Assembly: GCA_903813345.2 (NCBI GenBank)
Contig: CAIIXF020000008.1
Location: 33,442,867-33,506,866 of the forward strand
Direction of reading: 5' to 3'
From: Owenia fusiformis
Taxonomy: Eukaryota; Annelida; Polychaeta; Sabellida; Oweniidae
Length of the DNA: 64,000 nt
Below, one piece after another: positions 37,001-49,800 of this stretch. The position numbers and the translations under genes are program-made. Within the stretch, counting starts at the first letter, position 1. The number at the start of each line of letters is the position of its first letter. A model generated the notes under the pieces. That model had not been told where the DNA came from and ran no database searches. It saw only the letters and a program-made list of their open reading frames with translations.

Positions 37001-38452
37001 TATCATATATCCTTTGGGTAAAGGGATGTACAAATGTTCGCTTTTCAAATGCAGTATAACGACGTCCGAGCATAACGAGCATATATAATATTTTAGTCGC
37101 GTCGAAAAATGGAACAACACCTGGTGTCCGATCGACACTACGCTCAAGAACAGATAAGATATCTGAGAGTATTTTAAGAACGTAAAGTTCGACCTTCGTG
37201 GTTGAAACTAGATGGGTGGATTGATCATATGTATCGTGTATCCTTCGGGTAAATCGATCTATAAATATTTGATCTCCAAGAGCAGTATTACGACTTTCAC
37301 GACTATGTAAGATGTCGATCTCGTCAAAAAGTGAAACATGACCTGGAATTAGATTCACATTTTGCTCAAGAACAGATGAGATATTTTAGAGTATCTTAAG
37401 AGCGACGAGTCCTCGTTGATCATTTTTGTATTTTTCTTGTATTTCCATACGGAATTCCTCAAGGGATTCCTCAGGCAACAAATTCCTTTGTGCAGATAAC
37501 AACTCATCCATAAAGCCTTTTCTGTATACTTCATTTTCTCTTAGAGAGTCAATCGCTTCAAAGGCCATATTAGCATTGATTTCATGAAGTACATCTGTCA
37601 TATCCACACAGGGACGAATTTCTACCCCGTCCTGTTCTGCTATCGAAAATATTTCATCCAACTGTTCCAGCCAAAATATTTTGCGTAGCATAAATGGAAC
37701 ATTGTTTTGTTCGATAGATTCTCCAACCATACAATGTACAAATATGTCCCTAACAAAGCAGTTGTTTTCAAGAGAGTTCAAGAAATGAGTTGACTCAGAT
37801 AATGATATCACATCAAGTAATGGCCGATCACGGTCCAGTCGATTTCGTACCACATTGACGCCTCCTGTTTCTAGGATTGAAATTATCTTAGAAATGTCCG
37901 ATTGAATTGCAAGTTCAATTCCCTTTCGAACCACATCTCGACTTTCTTCCTGTATTCCCTCACGACATTGTCGAGGCAGCAACTGAACGAACTCTTTTCT
38001 GAATTTTGCATCCTCTTTAAGGTTTGCGAGTAATTGTTGAGCGTTAAAAGTTGACACAACTTCAACCAAAGCATTCATAATTGAATATGAACAAATTTCT
38101 GGAGCACCGTTATCTTTTAAAAGCTCGCATATTTCCTTGAGGAGTTCACGTTTAGATTTGTATCGCTTGATGGGTGCCTCGTCCTTAGGTTTGTGTTTAG
38201 ATTTGAACGATGTTTGAACTTTCTCAACTGTGTTCAACAAGTCGAAAACGACTGGTTCATTTGGCGCTCCAAATCCCAATGCAAAAACTTGGTTGACTGA
38301 ACTGACATCACGTTTAATAGTATTGTCAATTGCAGTAAATGTTGATCTGGACCAGCTTTCTGCTTCACCGACCACCTTGTCCTCATCTACAGAAACCCTC
38401 ATAGAACCAGACACATCAACGAGTATACCCGTCACGACATTTCTCCCCGTCT
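34068..38452 (-). pseudogene. VWA/repeat/papain-like gene, copy B, with one in-frame stop
   Basis: The counterpart of the unit A exon, with the same acceptor position (exon start 38452), domain order, MIDAS DVSGS, ISDGEPAD and terminal ribbon. A single TAA at 37386-37388 replaces a Ser codon (TCA in copy A) about 350 codons in, within the fourth repeat. Everything after stays in frame for about 1,100 codons. All indels against copy A are multiples of three: +8 codons after EEFRM, -3 (DKL) near RNL, +3 (VML) near LYML, and -2 near VDE. One ribbon cysteine is Tyr (KYPECS for KCPECS), so the zinc site may be weakened. It may be a recent pseudogene, a truncated N-terminal product, or an assembly/allelic error. 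Confidence 0.8.
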
Positions 38453-38737
38453 CTATAATTGTATAACTTATAATTAATCAAACGTATATCCCTTTTGTTC
38501 ATTTTCTAATAGCATTTGGATCTTTAAAATGTGATTCATTTCACTTAATTCATTTCATCTAATTTTATTAATTTGCGTCAGCTTTTTAGCAGTTAGTGGT
38601 TAATGATCGAGATTCTAAAACTCAAATATAAAGGCTAACAACAGACCCTAAGAACAATTGGGAATTTATATTTCTTTGTCAAGAAATTGTGGTATTTATA
38701 AAATGGCACAACCTGAAAGTCAAGGAAGGATGGTGAG

Positions 38738-38838
38738 TAGCCTTGCCCAAGTCGGTCTCTTTTACTTATCTTGATCATTTGTATTGTAACTCAAGATCAG
38801 ATATGTAAAAATAATACCGACTTGCATGGGCAAGGCTA
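38738..38838. mobile_element. small MITE, unit B copy
   Basis: The same TAGCCTTGCCC...GGGCAAGGCTA element as at 11024-11117, with a small internal difference (GACTTGCATGGGCAAGG). The left flanking repeat has one mutation (GGTGAG for GGCGAG). Confidence 0.75.
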
Positions 38839-39175
38839 GATGGCGAGTTGTATTCTCGAGTTGAACAGGGCTTGGAATCCCTGTTACAAGGTCTTTGAAT
38901 AACAAAAATGTTGTTTTAAATAGGTTTTACCTATGCGATTGCTTAAAGTCTCTCGGTGGTACAAAATCTAAACCCAATAGAACCCATAACCAATAAGGCC
39001 ATAGTTTGGGGGAATCTTGGGGGAAAATATGTTAGCTTGCTGTCTGATCATCAAGTAAGATTGTTGCTAAATAAAGATGTCAGTCAAATCTGGTTAGATA
39101 CAACATTACCCAAAATGGCATAAGTACATATTATGTCCCTCATACATGTTTTATGCATCAGGGATTAACAGTTAC

Positions 39176-39729
39176 CCTACTATCACACCAAACTAGTGCT
39201 CACTACGTTCTCGAAAACGGGCTTCAACTGTGTACAAACGAACTGGACGTACTTAGAACCGTTTGGTGTCTATTTACCAACTTCACCGAACGTACTCGAA
39301 CGGGTAGGTCCTCTAGAATTTAGAACATGCTAAAAATGTTCTCGTTCTTCAAAACTGGTTTTAAACTGTGTGCGAACGGAATGAAAGTAGCTACAACGTT
39401 CTACGGTCTGTTTACGAATTTGATTGACTTTCCCAGACGGGGAACGTGATTTAGAATTTTGAATCGATTCAAAATTCGATGGCGACCATACCGTTCTGTT
39501 ATCAGGTCATGATGACCTTCTAGACTAAGGGACGCGTTATACGACGTTGCACAATGCACACCGACGTGGTGCGACCTGAACGAACTGCGAATGAGATGGA
39601 CGTATTGAAGACTGTTTATGAACGAAGTAGCAAATTATTTAAGACATATTCCCCGACCACAGCCCCGTTTTACGACGTTTTCGTAGGACTGGCAAGAACG
39701 CATGAGAACTAGTTTGGTGTGATAGGGGG
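39176..39729. mobile_element. foldback MITE with ACGTTC motifs, unit B copy
   Basis: Counterpart of 11485-12012, flanked by GTTAC on both sides (39171-39175 and 39730-39734). The interior has small indels relative to unit A. Confidence 0.6.
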
Positions 39730-40144
39730 GTTACCCATAAACTGAACTGACATTATGTATAGGCTATGTTTACAAGTCCAACTTCCATGGTTTAGAGAAT
39801 TCAAAACTTACTGATAGCCATACTTTTTATTACATTGATATATTATAGCAATTCTGAATGGTAATACATTAAAAACAAGTATTTATTTACTAGAAAGTTG
39901 CAATGAATTGTATCAGTTACCTAAATTTTTATTCCATTGCCTTGATCCATGGACTACATTATGAAGAGAAATGGTAACGGAAGTGTCTTTTCAAAAGATC
40001 GAAAAAAATAAAGTGACCTATCATTTGAACACTTAAGGTTGTCCTGTATGTTCGGAATTTTGTATACACATTTCAGTTTTGCACAAAGACTACATTAATT
40101 ATAAAAAAAATAGTACCATGGCTACTGGGCTCACATGGTGTTGC

Positions 40145-41125
40145 TCAAAAGTGAATGATGGCTAAAATGACAGAAAATAAAAAAAAAACGGATATAATTT
40201 TTTGCCGATTTTTTGTAACAAAATTATTTCATACAACTACTCTTTACAGAGACGTGGCTTTTTACAATGCAGGACACCTGAAGTTATTTGTAAAGCTAGG
40301 TAATGGACCAAAAGTGAAATTCACGAGACAAAAATGGCGTCCATTTTTAAAATAGGCGAGCTTTTGAAGCATGAGTCACAGTTTTTTTTATTGATGTTGA
40401 ACAAAAATATTTTAAAACGGGAATCTAATCGACTGCAGTGGATTTAAAAAGAGCTAATTGTTGACAGACAGAGGTTTTAAAACTTGCCTTTTTGGACTGA
40501 CTGAGAGACAGATGGACAAATCAATCATGTTAACTAAAATGGCTGAAAATAAAAAAACGGATATAATTTTTTGCCGATTTTTTGTAACAAAATTATTTCA
40601 TACAACTACTCTTTACAGTGACATGGCTTTTCACAATGCAGGACACCTGATATTATTTGTAAAGCTCTAGGAAATGGGCCAAAGGTGAATTTCGCGACAC
40701 AAAAATGGCGACCATTTTGAAAATAGGCGAGCTTTTGAACTAGGAGTCATAGGGGAGTTTTTTGGTATTGATGTTGAACAAAAATAACTTAAAACGGGAA
40801 TCCTATCGACAACGGTTTTAAGGCAAATGGTCCAAATGTGGATTTCGCGAGACAGATGGACAAATCAATGTTAACTAAATTTTTCTCCACATTGACATGG
40901 ATTTTTACAATGCAGAACACCTGACATTATTTGTAAAGCTAGGAAATGGGCCAAAAGTGATTTTCGCGAGACAAAATTGGCGGCCATAGGCGAGCTTTTG
41001 AGCCAGGAGTCATAGGGGAGTTTTCTGTATTGATGTTGAACAGAAATAACTTAAAACAGGAATCGTATCGATAGAGGTTTTAAAAAGTGCCACTATTGTT
41101 GACGGACGGACAGGCAAAAGGACAG
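40145..41125. repeat. imperfect tandem intronic repeats, unit B
   Basis: Counterpart of the interrupted repeats at 13390-15770. The empty target TAGGAAAT of the 1.55 kb element is at 40668-40675. One additional partial repeat (about 40880-41060) is absent from unit A. Confidence 0.55.
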
Positions 41126-41966
41126 ACAGAATTTTCTATTTTTTACTATACATTTTACAAACAACTACAGTACTATTTCTAGATACATTAGTGCACTCTG
41201 TGCAAAACTGAAAAAATGTAGACAATGTGGGGAAGGAGTGTTTCATATTTTGAAAAATAAAATGTGACTCATATAACATTTACTTGATCTTTTTCTTATT
41301 TTTGTACCTTGCTAATAACTGCTTTAAATGGCATACAAGTTCGGGAAACAATTACCAACGTACCAAACGTATTACCAAACGTATTTATACCACTCTAAGT
41401 CAAATTATAGTTGTATAACAGGTGTCTATAACAACAATATGTAGTGGAGAGTGGTATATCGTCATCGTATACACTCCACCGTATACCACTCTAGCGTATA
41501 TCACTGTAGAAGTGCATTTTGGGAACTAATCAATATAGAAAAACTTTTATTGCTATTGGAAGATGGCGTGGTTGTGCATCACAGTGACAACTAGCCACAC
41601 TCTACCCATGAAGACTAGCGATCTGCGCAGGCGCATCGGTTAAATGTACTAGAAGTTCACGGGATATCTCTGCCTGCATTGATCTTCTGCAAAAACAGCA
41701 ATGGCGGATGTCGTAGGAAAACTTTTGACCTAAAGGTAAACTGAAGTTGCCGATTTTCACAGTATACTATAATATATGAGGCTACAACTATAATTGGACT
41801 AAGAGTGGCATAATAAGTTTATATATAATGGTTCATTCTGTATATCGTGTTTTTTATACTCTTGTGAGTATATGATGTATTCACAAGTGAGCGTAGCTCA
41901 TACTCATTCGAGTATAAATACGATATACAGAATGACCCATTATATAACCTGACTTACCTGACTTAC

Positions 41967-42062
41967 CACTATACTCCAGTGCATCTTCATATGCATCATC
42001 AGCATCATCATCGTTAGATTCATCTTCAACTGCATAATAATTCCACCTTGGATCTGCGGTAG
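41967..42062 (-). CDS. candidate 96-bp symmetric exon, copy B1
   Basis: Same length, phase and splice signals as A1 and A2: donor GTAAGT at 41961-41966 and acceptor after TTTTGCAAAG. It reads DPRWNYYAVEDES, then DDDADDAYEDALEYS. A second GTAAGT lies 9 bp further on (41952-41957), giving an alternative donor that would add exactly three codons. Confidence 0.55.
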
Positions 42063-42528
42063 CTTTGCAAAACACAAGAAAATAGGAATCATGTCTTACC
42101 ATCCCAGTAAAAATGACCATCAAAAACATATATTTGTATAATGCCTATGTATTGCCTCTATCATTGGACAATTGCAATATGTAATTTTCGACTCTTTAAA
42201 TTATTAGCAGCACTGGAAAAAAAGCATATACAATGTTCACAACTGTTACCAAAATGCAGTTAAAAATTAAAATATACTCATTTTTTTATCCTATTCCTGA
42301 CACGTTTTTACTAAATTATAATAAATTCAAAAATATTGTTTTTATCCGATTCTGATTATTTCAGAGTGTGAAAAATTAGTCGTGTATTCGTGAATTCAAA
42401 TAGCGACTCGCGGCTACAGTTTTTTGCACTTTGAGGGCAAACTCATTTAAGTATGTAAAATGCCGTGCATTCCGTTAGCTGCCACCTCTCGCTTCAAACC
42501 CAGTCGCTGACCTAAATAATGTGTTAAT

Positions 42529-43457
42529 CAGGGGGCCATTAACCACCCTATGCAGACAGAGCCTGTGGGAAATATTGGGTGCGGCGCAAATGAGCGGAGG
42601 GTGCGGAGCTAACGGTCATTTTTGAATTTAAAATTGGGATATTTCTGAAACTAAGCCGTTTTGGGACTTCAAATATACCAAGATATGTGTTTTTGACACC
42701 AAATATCAATAAAATTGTGAAAATAGTAGTGCAATTCATTTTATAGCGACGCAGTATGCCTTAAACATTTCCCAGACCTATATATTTTGAGACTATCCTT
42801 TTAATACTGCGTCCCCAGCATTCATAAAAAATGGTGTTCAAGATACACTACCAATGCGAATTATTTTTGCATCTTGGACGCCAGGCAGTATCTGTGTGAT
42901 TTTATAAAAATTCCGCACCCAATATTTAGAGGGGCTCATATCTGAAGAACATTTCCGAATTTTTATAAAATCACACAGATACTGCTGGCTTCCAAGATGC
43001 AAAAATAATTTGTATAGATAGTGCACCTTGAACACCATTTTTTATGAATGCTGGGGACTCAGTATTAAAAGGATAATTTCAAAATATATAGGTCTGGGAA
43101 CGGTTTAAGGCACAATGCGTCGCTATAGAATGAATTGCGCTACTATTTTCACAATTGTATTGATATTTGGTGTCAAATACACATATCTTGGTATATTTGA
43201 AGTCCCAAAACGGCTTAGTTTCAGAAATATCCCAAATTTAAATTCAAAAATAACCGTTAGCTCCGCACCCTCCGCTCATTTGCTCCGCACCCAATATTTC
43301 CCACAGGCTCTGTCTGCATAGGGTGTTAACAGAAGCTTCATAAAGTTAAGAATTCGTAAAACCCATTGTTCTCTAACTGTGACGTCATAATATCCATGGT
43401 TACAACAATTAATTTAGAAATTCGTAACTTTACTAAGTTTCTGTTAATGATCCCCTG
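42529..43457. mobile_element. giant-hairpin foldback element, unit B only
   Basis: The ends CAGGGGGCCATTAAC and GTTAATGATCCCCTG are inverted. Between them are inverted arms of roughly 370 bp (about 42550-42920 against 42950-43322), for example AGACAGAGCCTGTGGGAAAT and its complement near 43300. This leaves almost no loop. The site in unit A (about 17003-17010) is uninterrupted, though the exact target duplication is unclear. Short frames on both strands are mirror images of the same arm. Confidence 0.75.
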
Positions 43458-44154
43458 CCTATTTAGAAGCATGTAGCAGTGACCTACGATCTGTTTAATT
43501 TCTAATTCAACCGAGCGGCATTATTATCAAATCGATTCATATTGGCATAAAAATCTTGTGATCCTGATCCGGTTAATCCAGATCAGGTTAATCAGGTTAA
43601 TCCGGTAGCCGCTAGCCGCTATTTGCATGCGCGAATACAAGCCCAGATTCAGGAATCGACGGAAAAGTTAATTTTTATTGTGAATTATGGGGAACTGTTT
43701 TGTTCTTAACCACCCCATACCTCTTCCAGAGTTTACTTTCGACATCTGTGCACTTTTCGTATCTGTTCATCAAGACATGTTACCGACCATCTGATATGAC
43801 ATTTTTAACGTTCTTTCAGAAACGTATATCAATAGTGAGGAACTAAAACCGTGAATTTATCGCTTCTGGATGATGCTACATGTATATCATTGATAGTATT
43901 TTATTATATAGATTGTGCGCTAACTGCACGTGTATGATTATCGTGAAACCCGTCCTAGAAAAGGGTTTAAAGGAAAACAAAATATCTTGCGAAAATCTAT
44001 CACCGGAAGCCTGGCAATCTTGATGCGACAACACGGTGTTGTTGCATCACGATACCCCCCCCCCCCCCCCCCGTGATTAACTTTTTTCAGTGGCGTCAGA
44101 TTTAGAATAAACTCGATTATGAATATATACGATGGGCCTATTTACCTGACTTAC

Positions 44155-44250
44155 CACTATACTCCAGTGCATCTTCATATACATCATCAGCATCATCATC
44201 GTTAGATTCATCTTCAATTGCATAATACTTCCACCTTGGATCTGCTGTAG
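44155..44250 (-). CDS. candidate 96-bp symmetric exon, copy B2
   Basis: Donor GTAAGT at 44149-44154, acceptor after TTTTGCAAAG, phases 1-1. It reads DPRWKYYAIEDES, then DDDADDVYEDALEYS. With B1 it shows that the exon pair predates the segmental duplication. Confidence 0.55.
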
Positions 44251-44472
44251 CTTTGCAAAACATAAGAAAATAGGAATCATGTCAAACCATGCAGTAAAAA
44301 TGACCATCAAAAACATACTAGCAGACGTATATTTCCTATTGATTGAGGCAATCAATAAAGGATCTTAAAGGATATGTAAATAAGTATTTTTCGCTTCTTA
44401 AAATTATAACTTTAGTAACCCAAAGGCATAATTATGCAATGTTCACAACTGTTACTTAAATGCAGTAAACAA

Positions 44473-44974
44473 TAGAGGAGTTTCTAAATAGCTTTAAAAT
44501 CTCGCTAATTCTCGTTTTTACATGAGATTTTAAGAGATTTGCACTTTTTTCCTCTAATGAATTACTTTTCTTTATTTTTGATAGCATATTTGGATTCAGT
44601 GACACATTTTCTCCAATTATAGCTTTGATTTAAACAGTATTGTCATTTAAATCACTTTCCATGACATTTTTAAAAAAACTTGGGTCAAATTTCCATTGGT
44701 GCAATGCTGAAATTCATTAAAACCTTGGTTTATTCGTATGACAACCAATATTTTCATGGTTAATCACAACGTGTACATGGACAGGGTCATCCAATAGTAT
44801 GCCATTCAAGTTTCAGACAGATTCAACCAACACTCTTTGATAAATCATGGAATTAAGTGACTGTTGCAGGTTTCTAACATTGGAGTGAGTGGAGGTCTGG
44901 CCCTAGAAAATCAAAGACAAACAAGGGTGACATCTATTATGTCAGCATTTTTCAGCTATTTAGAAACTATACTA
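44473..44974. mobile_element. 502-bp insert with AGTTTCTAAATAGCT inverted ends
   Basis: Left TAGAGGAGTTTCTAAATAGCT-type and right AGCTATTTAGAAACTATACTA-type ends pair over 15 perfect bases. Unit A reads straight through this site (about 20051-20056), but no target duplication is visible. The interior has no recognised gene. Confidence 0.6.
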
Positions 44975-45867
44975 TTAAAACATACTCATTTTTATCCTAT
45001 TCTTGACATATTTTTACTAAATGATGAAATCACATTTAATATTGTTTTCTGTTCTTTTATTCGAATCCAGACTTTTTCAGAGCGTGGAAAATTATTCAGA
45101 TCCAGGAATCGATGGAAAGATGGATTTTTTTTATTAAGTTAAAATACTTTTATTTAGTTATTGCATTAAAGTAAATTATTTGAAAATTTTGCTATTTTTA
45201 ACTCACCCATATCTGCATATGAAACCAGGTGCGTGTGGGCAAAATTCAAATCCTGTCTCTTTCTTCATTCGATTTGGGCAGTGATTAAAAGTTAAAAAAT
45301 GCCATGATGGCCTTAATGGCCTTAAACTCAAAAGTACGATCCACTTTCGGCATTTGGGCGTAATGTTCTTATCTTTGATATTTTTCCTTGGAATGGTTAA
45401 CCTCACTTATATGCCACGCACTTGTATACTCCAGTATTATAAATGTGTTTAGATGATACGAGACAGATTTCGCAACTCACTTATAGCATATTTATTATTC
45501 TCGTATAACGTATAACTTATGAATCGTTTGATTACGTCATTATTTATTCCGCAGCTCTATACGTCCATACGTGTGATAATCTTATAAATCGTCGTCTATA
45601 CGTAAGATGACGTAATCAAACGCTTCATAAGATATACGTAAAACGGGATTAATACACATGCTATAAGTTAGTTGCGAAAGTTTCTATTATGTTATCCAAT
45701 TGATTTACGATTAACGGTTCAGACCAAACGCGACTGTCATGATGTGCAATTCCTATTCAAAATGGCCGTAATGTTTCTCTAGAATGTTCTACTTCTACTT
45801 GTACTAGGCCTACGACTTCTTCGAAATGTTATCTGGCGCTATATATAGGTAAAATATCTATGTCAAT

Positions 45868-46715
45868 AGAGAGATTTCGCACATAAGTGAAAGTACAACT
45901 TATACGTATAGTTTAAAGGGTCATGTCGAACTATTATATTTACTAAAATCAATTTTAAATTGTACTTAATGGAACATAACTATTCCCGTTATAGAAAAGC
46001 TCCATCAACTAGAGACTGTGAATGCACTGTCATCTGCACGTGTAGATTATGCACATTATAATTAAATGCTTGCTTCCGTGTCCTTGTTGTTGTAGAGTAT
46101 TATAAACACGATCCTTTAAAGTGAATCATGATTCTTTAAAGTGAGTCATTACATAAACAAGTTGATTATTTCAATGTTTTCATGATCAGTATAAGTTCAG
46201 TGAACTTACAAAACGGTATATTTACGTAGATGATAACGTATACAGTTGGATCTCCGTATAAAGATTTGCCTACATGTGTGTGGAACAATTGACCGCAAGC
46301 ATTTTTTGAAATTAATTGGCTGAGTGGGAACAGTATCCAATCAAATAGTTTAACCATCAATTTGAAACACCAATCAAACCAGTAGGTTCTAGCAATTCCT
46401 GGAAACGACCCATTCAGTAGCTCAACATATGACATACAGGGTGTTTCATAACGAGCATCTCCAAAAGTCAATTTGAGAAGAGATGGTTCTATAACATATG
46501 TACTATATATGAGCCTATTTTATTCTAGACAAACACATTTGGATCAACTAAACATGCTACAATTCAAGAAAGTACAAATGGCATCCCTTTGACCTGTATT
46601 TATTACAGTCCGAGAAGATCTTTCCTAACGAAAAGCCCACATTATGAAACACCTTGTACGTTTACCTATAAGTATACGTTATAAGTTGTACTTTCACTAG
46701 GTGCGAAAACTCTCT
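45868..46715. mobile_element. 848-bp element with AGAGAG ends and 3-bp target duplication
   Basis: The ends AGAGAGATTTCGCACATAAG and, inverted, AGAGAGTTTTCGCACCTAG continue into GTGAAAGTACAACTTATA. AAT flanks it at 45865-45867 and 46716-46718; unit A has the single AAT at 20903-20905. A 3-bp duplication suggests a PIF/Harbinger-like family; the encoded frame at 46166-46471 is not recognisable as a transposase. A smaller element is nested at 46437-46656. Confidence 0.75.
46437..46656. mobile_element. nested 220-bp mariner-type MITE
   Basis: CAGGGTGTTTCATAA and its near-complement TTATGAAACACCTTG are flanked by TA at 46435-46436 and 46657-46658. It lies inside the 848-bp element. Confidence 0.65.
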
Positions 46716-46829
46716 AATATGTTTTTTATCTAACGATAAACATATTAAACTATCACAGAATTCAATATTTGTTTTATTATTTCCTCATTAAAGTAGCACA
46801 CAGTATCAAAGTTAGAAGTACACAATAGT

Positions 46830-49800
46830 GGAGAGGTTAAGCAAATACGGGTTTTCAAAACGTATACGTAAACGCAAAGTACATTGAATCAACATAGGAT
46901 CGCATCGCTTAGCACTGGTGATCCACTCGATTACGCTGGTTACCAAAACGGTTCGTTTTGGTAACAAAATGTCGGAACATCCGGAAGGTACGATTTTTCT
47001 CGTTTCCTTATTTTACACTGTTGTAGGCAGAATTCCCACGACATTTTTAACACAAACGTGTATCAGTATCATATGTTTAAGAATCAGGTTTAATCTAGGT
47101 CAAAGGTCATGAACTAGGTCAAATCCAGTACTTTGTCATTTTTTTCAATTTTCTCGGTCGTCCTTCAATATTTTTGCTCCGTTTTTTTAATTATGTTCCT
47201 TGGAAAAAAAGCTAATCCCTACAGGCAAGTTGTTTTTGATCACTCTTACCGTTTTTGAGATATGGCATCCGAAAAGTAGGTCACAATAAAAACTTCTTGC
47301 AATTCAATGTATGAGTTATGAAATATGTGTAGAATTGTCCAAAGAATCCGAATCTGCAAACCAGATTTTGATCCGACTTCCGGTTCGGAAGTTATTGCAT
47401 TTTGAAATCTCAAAAATCGCTATTTTGGTACCCCTAGAAGCCGTCCTCAAAATCTACTTTCCTTCAAAATTTGGACACTAAAAGGCCTAGGTCAAAATCT
47501 AGGTCAAATTCATAGTTTTTCCTTTGACTACAACAAATCATATCTGAACCAACAACAAACGACTAATCTTTCATAAATCTCATATTTACCAATACTTTTG
47601 TTTGAAAATCAGGATATACATTCCTCTGAAGGTTCTACACTGTGTGAGCAGGACCGTGTGTCCTTTATTTCATCTGTAATGGCATTTTCCAGTTGATACT
47701 CAATCGGCCGGGCGCCGTAATGAAAATCGGAGCAAATGTTACCAAGTCATAACTGATGAAAAATCAAATGAGAACATGAACATGGATAATAGGGGAACTA
47801 TTACGCTGCGTGCAGAGTCTAATTATAAACTACGAGAAGACGAAACTCTCATTAGAGAAGTGAAGTCGAACGAATGCAAAGGGTATGGTACTATAGAAGG
47901 GGATCATATAAAAGCATGATCTATTTCACAACGCCTTTAACTTTTGTTCTTCAACTGTTGCCCTTTGTGCAATCCAAAAATAAAATATCTTAATCCGATT
48001 TGTTCCACCTTTCTTTTCGCTCAGTTCTGCACTATTATTTCCATATGTTGTTTAGGATTATGTCATTTGCGAAGTAAGACATTATGAGAATGAATATGGG
48101 AGTTTCCACGATAATGTTGTTCACATGATTTTATACACATACCTGCATAACAATCGGAGACAGAAGTCTTAATATTGTCCAATAAAAAATGAGAATCTAA
48201 CATTTAATGATTACAAAAGGATTAATTGCTATATAGTCTTTGTTTTAGTCTTTGTTTTCTTAAATGCGGAAATGTACCAACATCACCTAGATTACATAAG
48301 AGATCATCTAACAGTCTAAAATTGCTTTTAATTGCAAGTTAATGCATTCCGACCAAAATTTGTATACCTGTTATTTGGGGGGGGGGGCGATGTTACATCA
48401 CATAACTACAACGTTCATATAGAAATATACAATAAGCATGTCCGTATAAAAGCTAAAATTATAAAAACTCATTTCAAAGTCATTCTGTTCATGGAAGCGT
48501 CAAGTTATGAAAAACAATGCTAAACACTCAAACAAATCGACTTGATTACCTTTGAAAACTTCTTGAGAGGAAATGGACAAATGTATTTTTCTAACTCATT
48601 AGAACGTCTGTCTGATTGAAATACTATTTTTAAATACAAACATAAATGATTTAATCTTGGTCAGAAGTCTGAACATTGTCCAACAAAATAATAAGAATCT
48701 AACATTTAATGATTACAAAAGGATTAATTGCTATATAGTCTTTGTCTTAGTCTTTGTTTTTCTAACGGCGGAAGTGTACCAACATCACCTTGATTACAGA
48801 AGAGATCATCTAACAGTCTAAAATTGCTTTTAATTCCCGGGTTTTAATTACATTTTATGTAAAGACTTTTCTGCCTCTATTCTCATTTTAAACCTGTTTC
48901 TGTTTGCTTATTTAACAATTGTGATAAATTATTCAGTTAGCGTCGAAATCAAAACAATTTTCTACATTATAGTCCCCTCCTCTTGCACTGACTAAATATT
49001 AAAATAAGCTAGTCTGATTGCGAATTTACAAATCCTGTAAAAGTAGCTTCAAACCGCCTTTTAATCAGAGAAAACAATAAGTTAATTCATCTGATTGCGA
49101 AAATACGAATCAATCTGATTATCTGATCTCCATGCTATTTGATTCGTGCATTATCTACAAGTCAGTCGGGCAAGGGTGAAATTATTTCATTTGAAAACAG
49201 AAATAAATATCAGAACCCCTCTAGCATAACTATTCGGAAGAAATTCATACAAAAAATAAGGTACACAACTGATGAAGGGTCGCACACAATGCACGCACCC
49301 CTCTCCTCTTCCTCCGTGTTTGCCCACACACGACCATATTTGACAATTTTTCTAAAAGCGTTTTCCCCGGGAATATAGGTGTAGCGGTTGCCAGAAGTCG
49401 CACAGCTTGGGAGTCAGGGTATCCTGATCCATGCCTCACCGCCTGACGGGTCTGATATTTAGAGGGGGCGCAAGAATTATTAGGGGGCGGGGTAAACGTG
49501 AAAGTTGCCAAAATATCCATAGGCGTAGCCAGGAGGGGGGGGGGGGGCGTGCGATGGGTGCGATAACAATAGGCTTTATATATGCTTTAATGTTTTATTT
49601 ATCATGATGCTTTTATGTAGGCTATTAATTACAGTTCTTTTTGCAATATAAAACTGGTATGTTTATGCAAATTCCGATTGGACCAATTTAAAGGGATATT
49701 GTTTCATGGGTTTATATATAGTATTTTCAATTTTTCATGAGGGTGTCTTTAGACTACTTGTAATGGGGGTGGCTAATTACTTTAATGAATAAGGAATGTT

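Noticed and set aside
37356-37358. Separate downstream gene starting at GTG after the stop in VWA copy B
   Set aside because: The frame is continuous with the upstream part apart from the single TAA and aligns throughout with copy A.
49245-49520. 91-codon minus-strand frame
   Set aside because: No homology or splice context recognised, and it overlaps an unrelated plus-strand frame.
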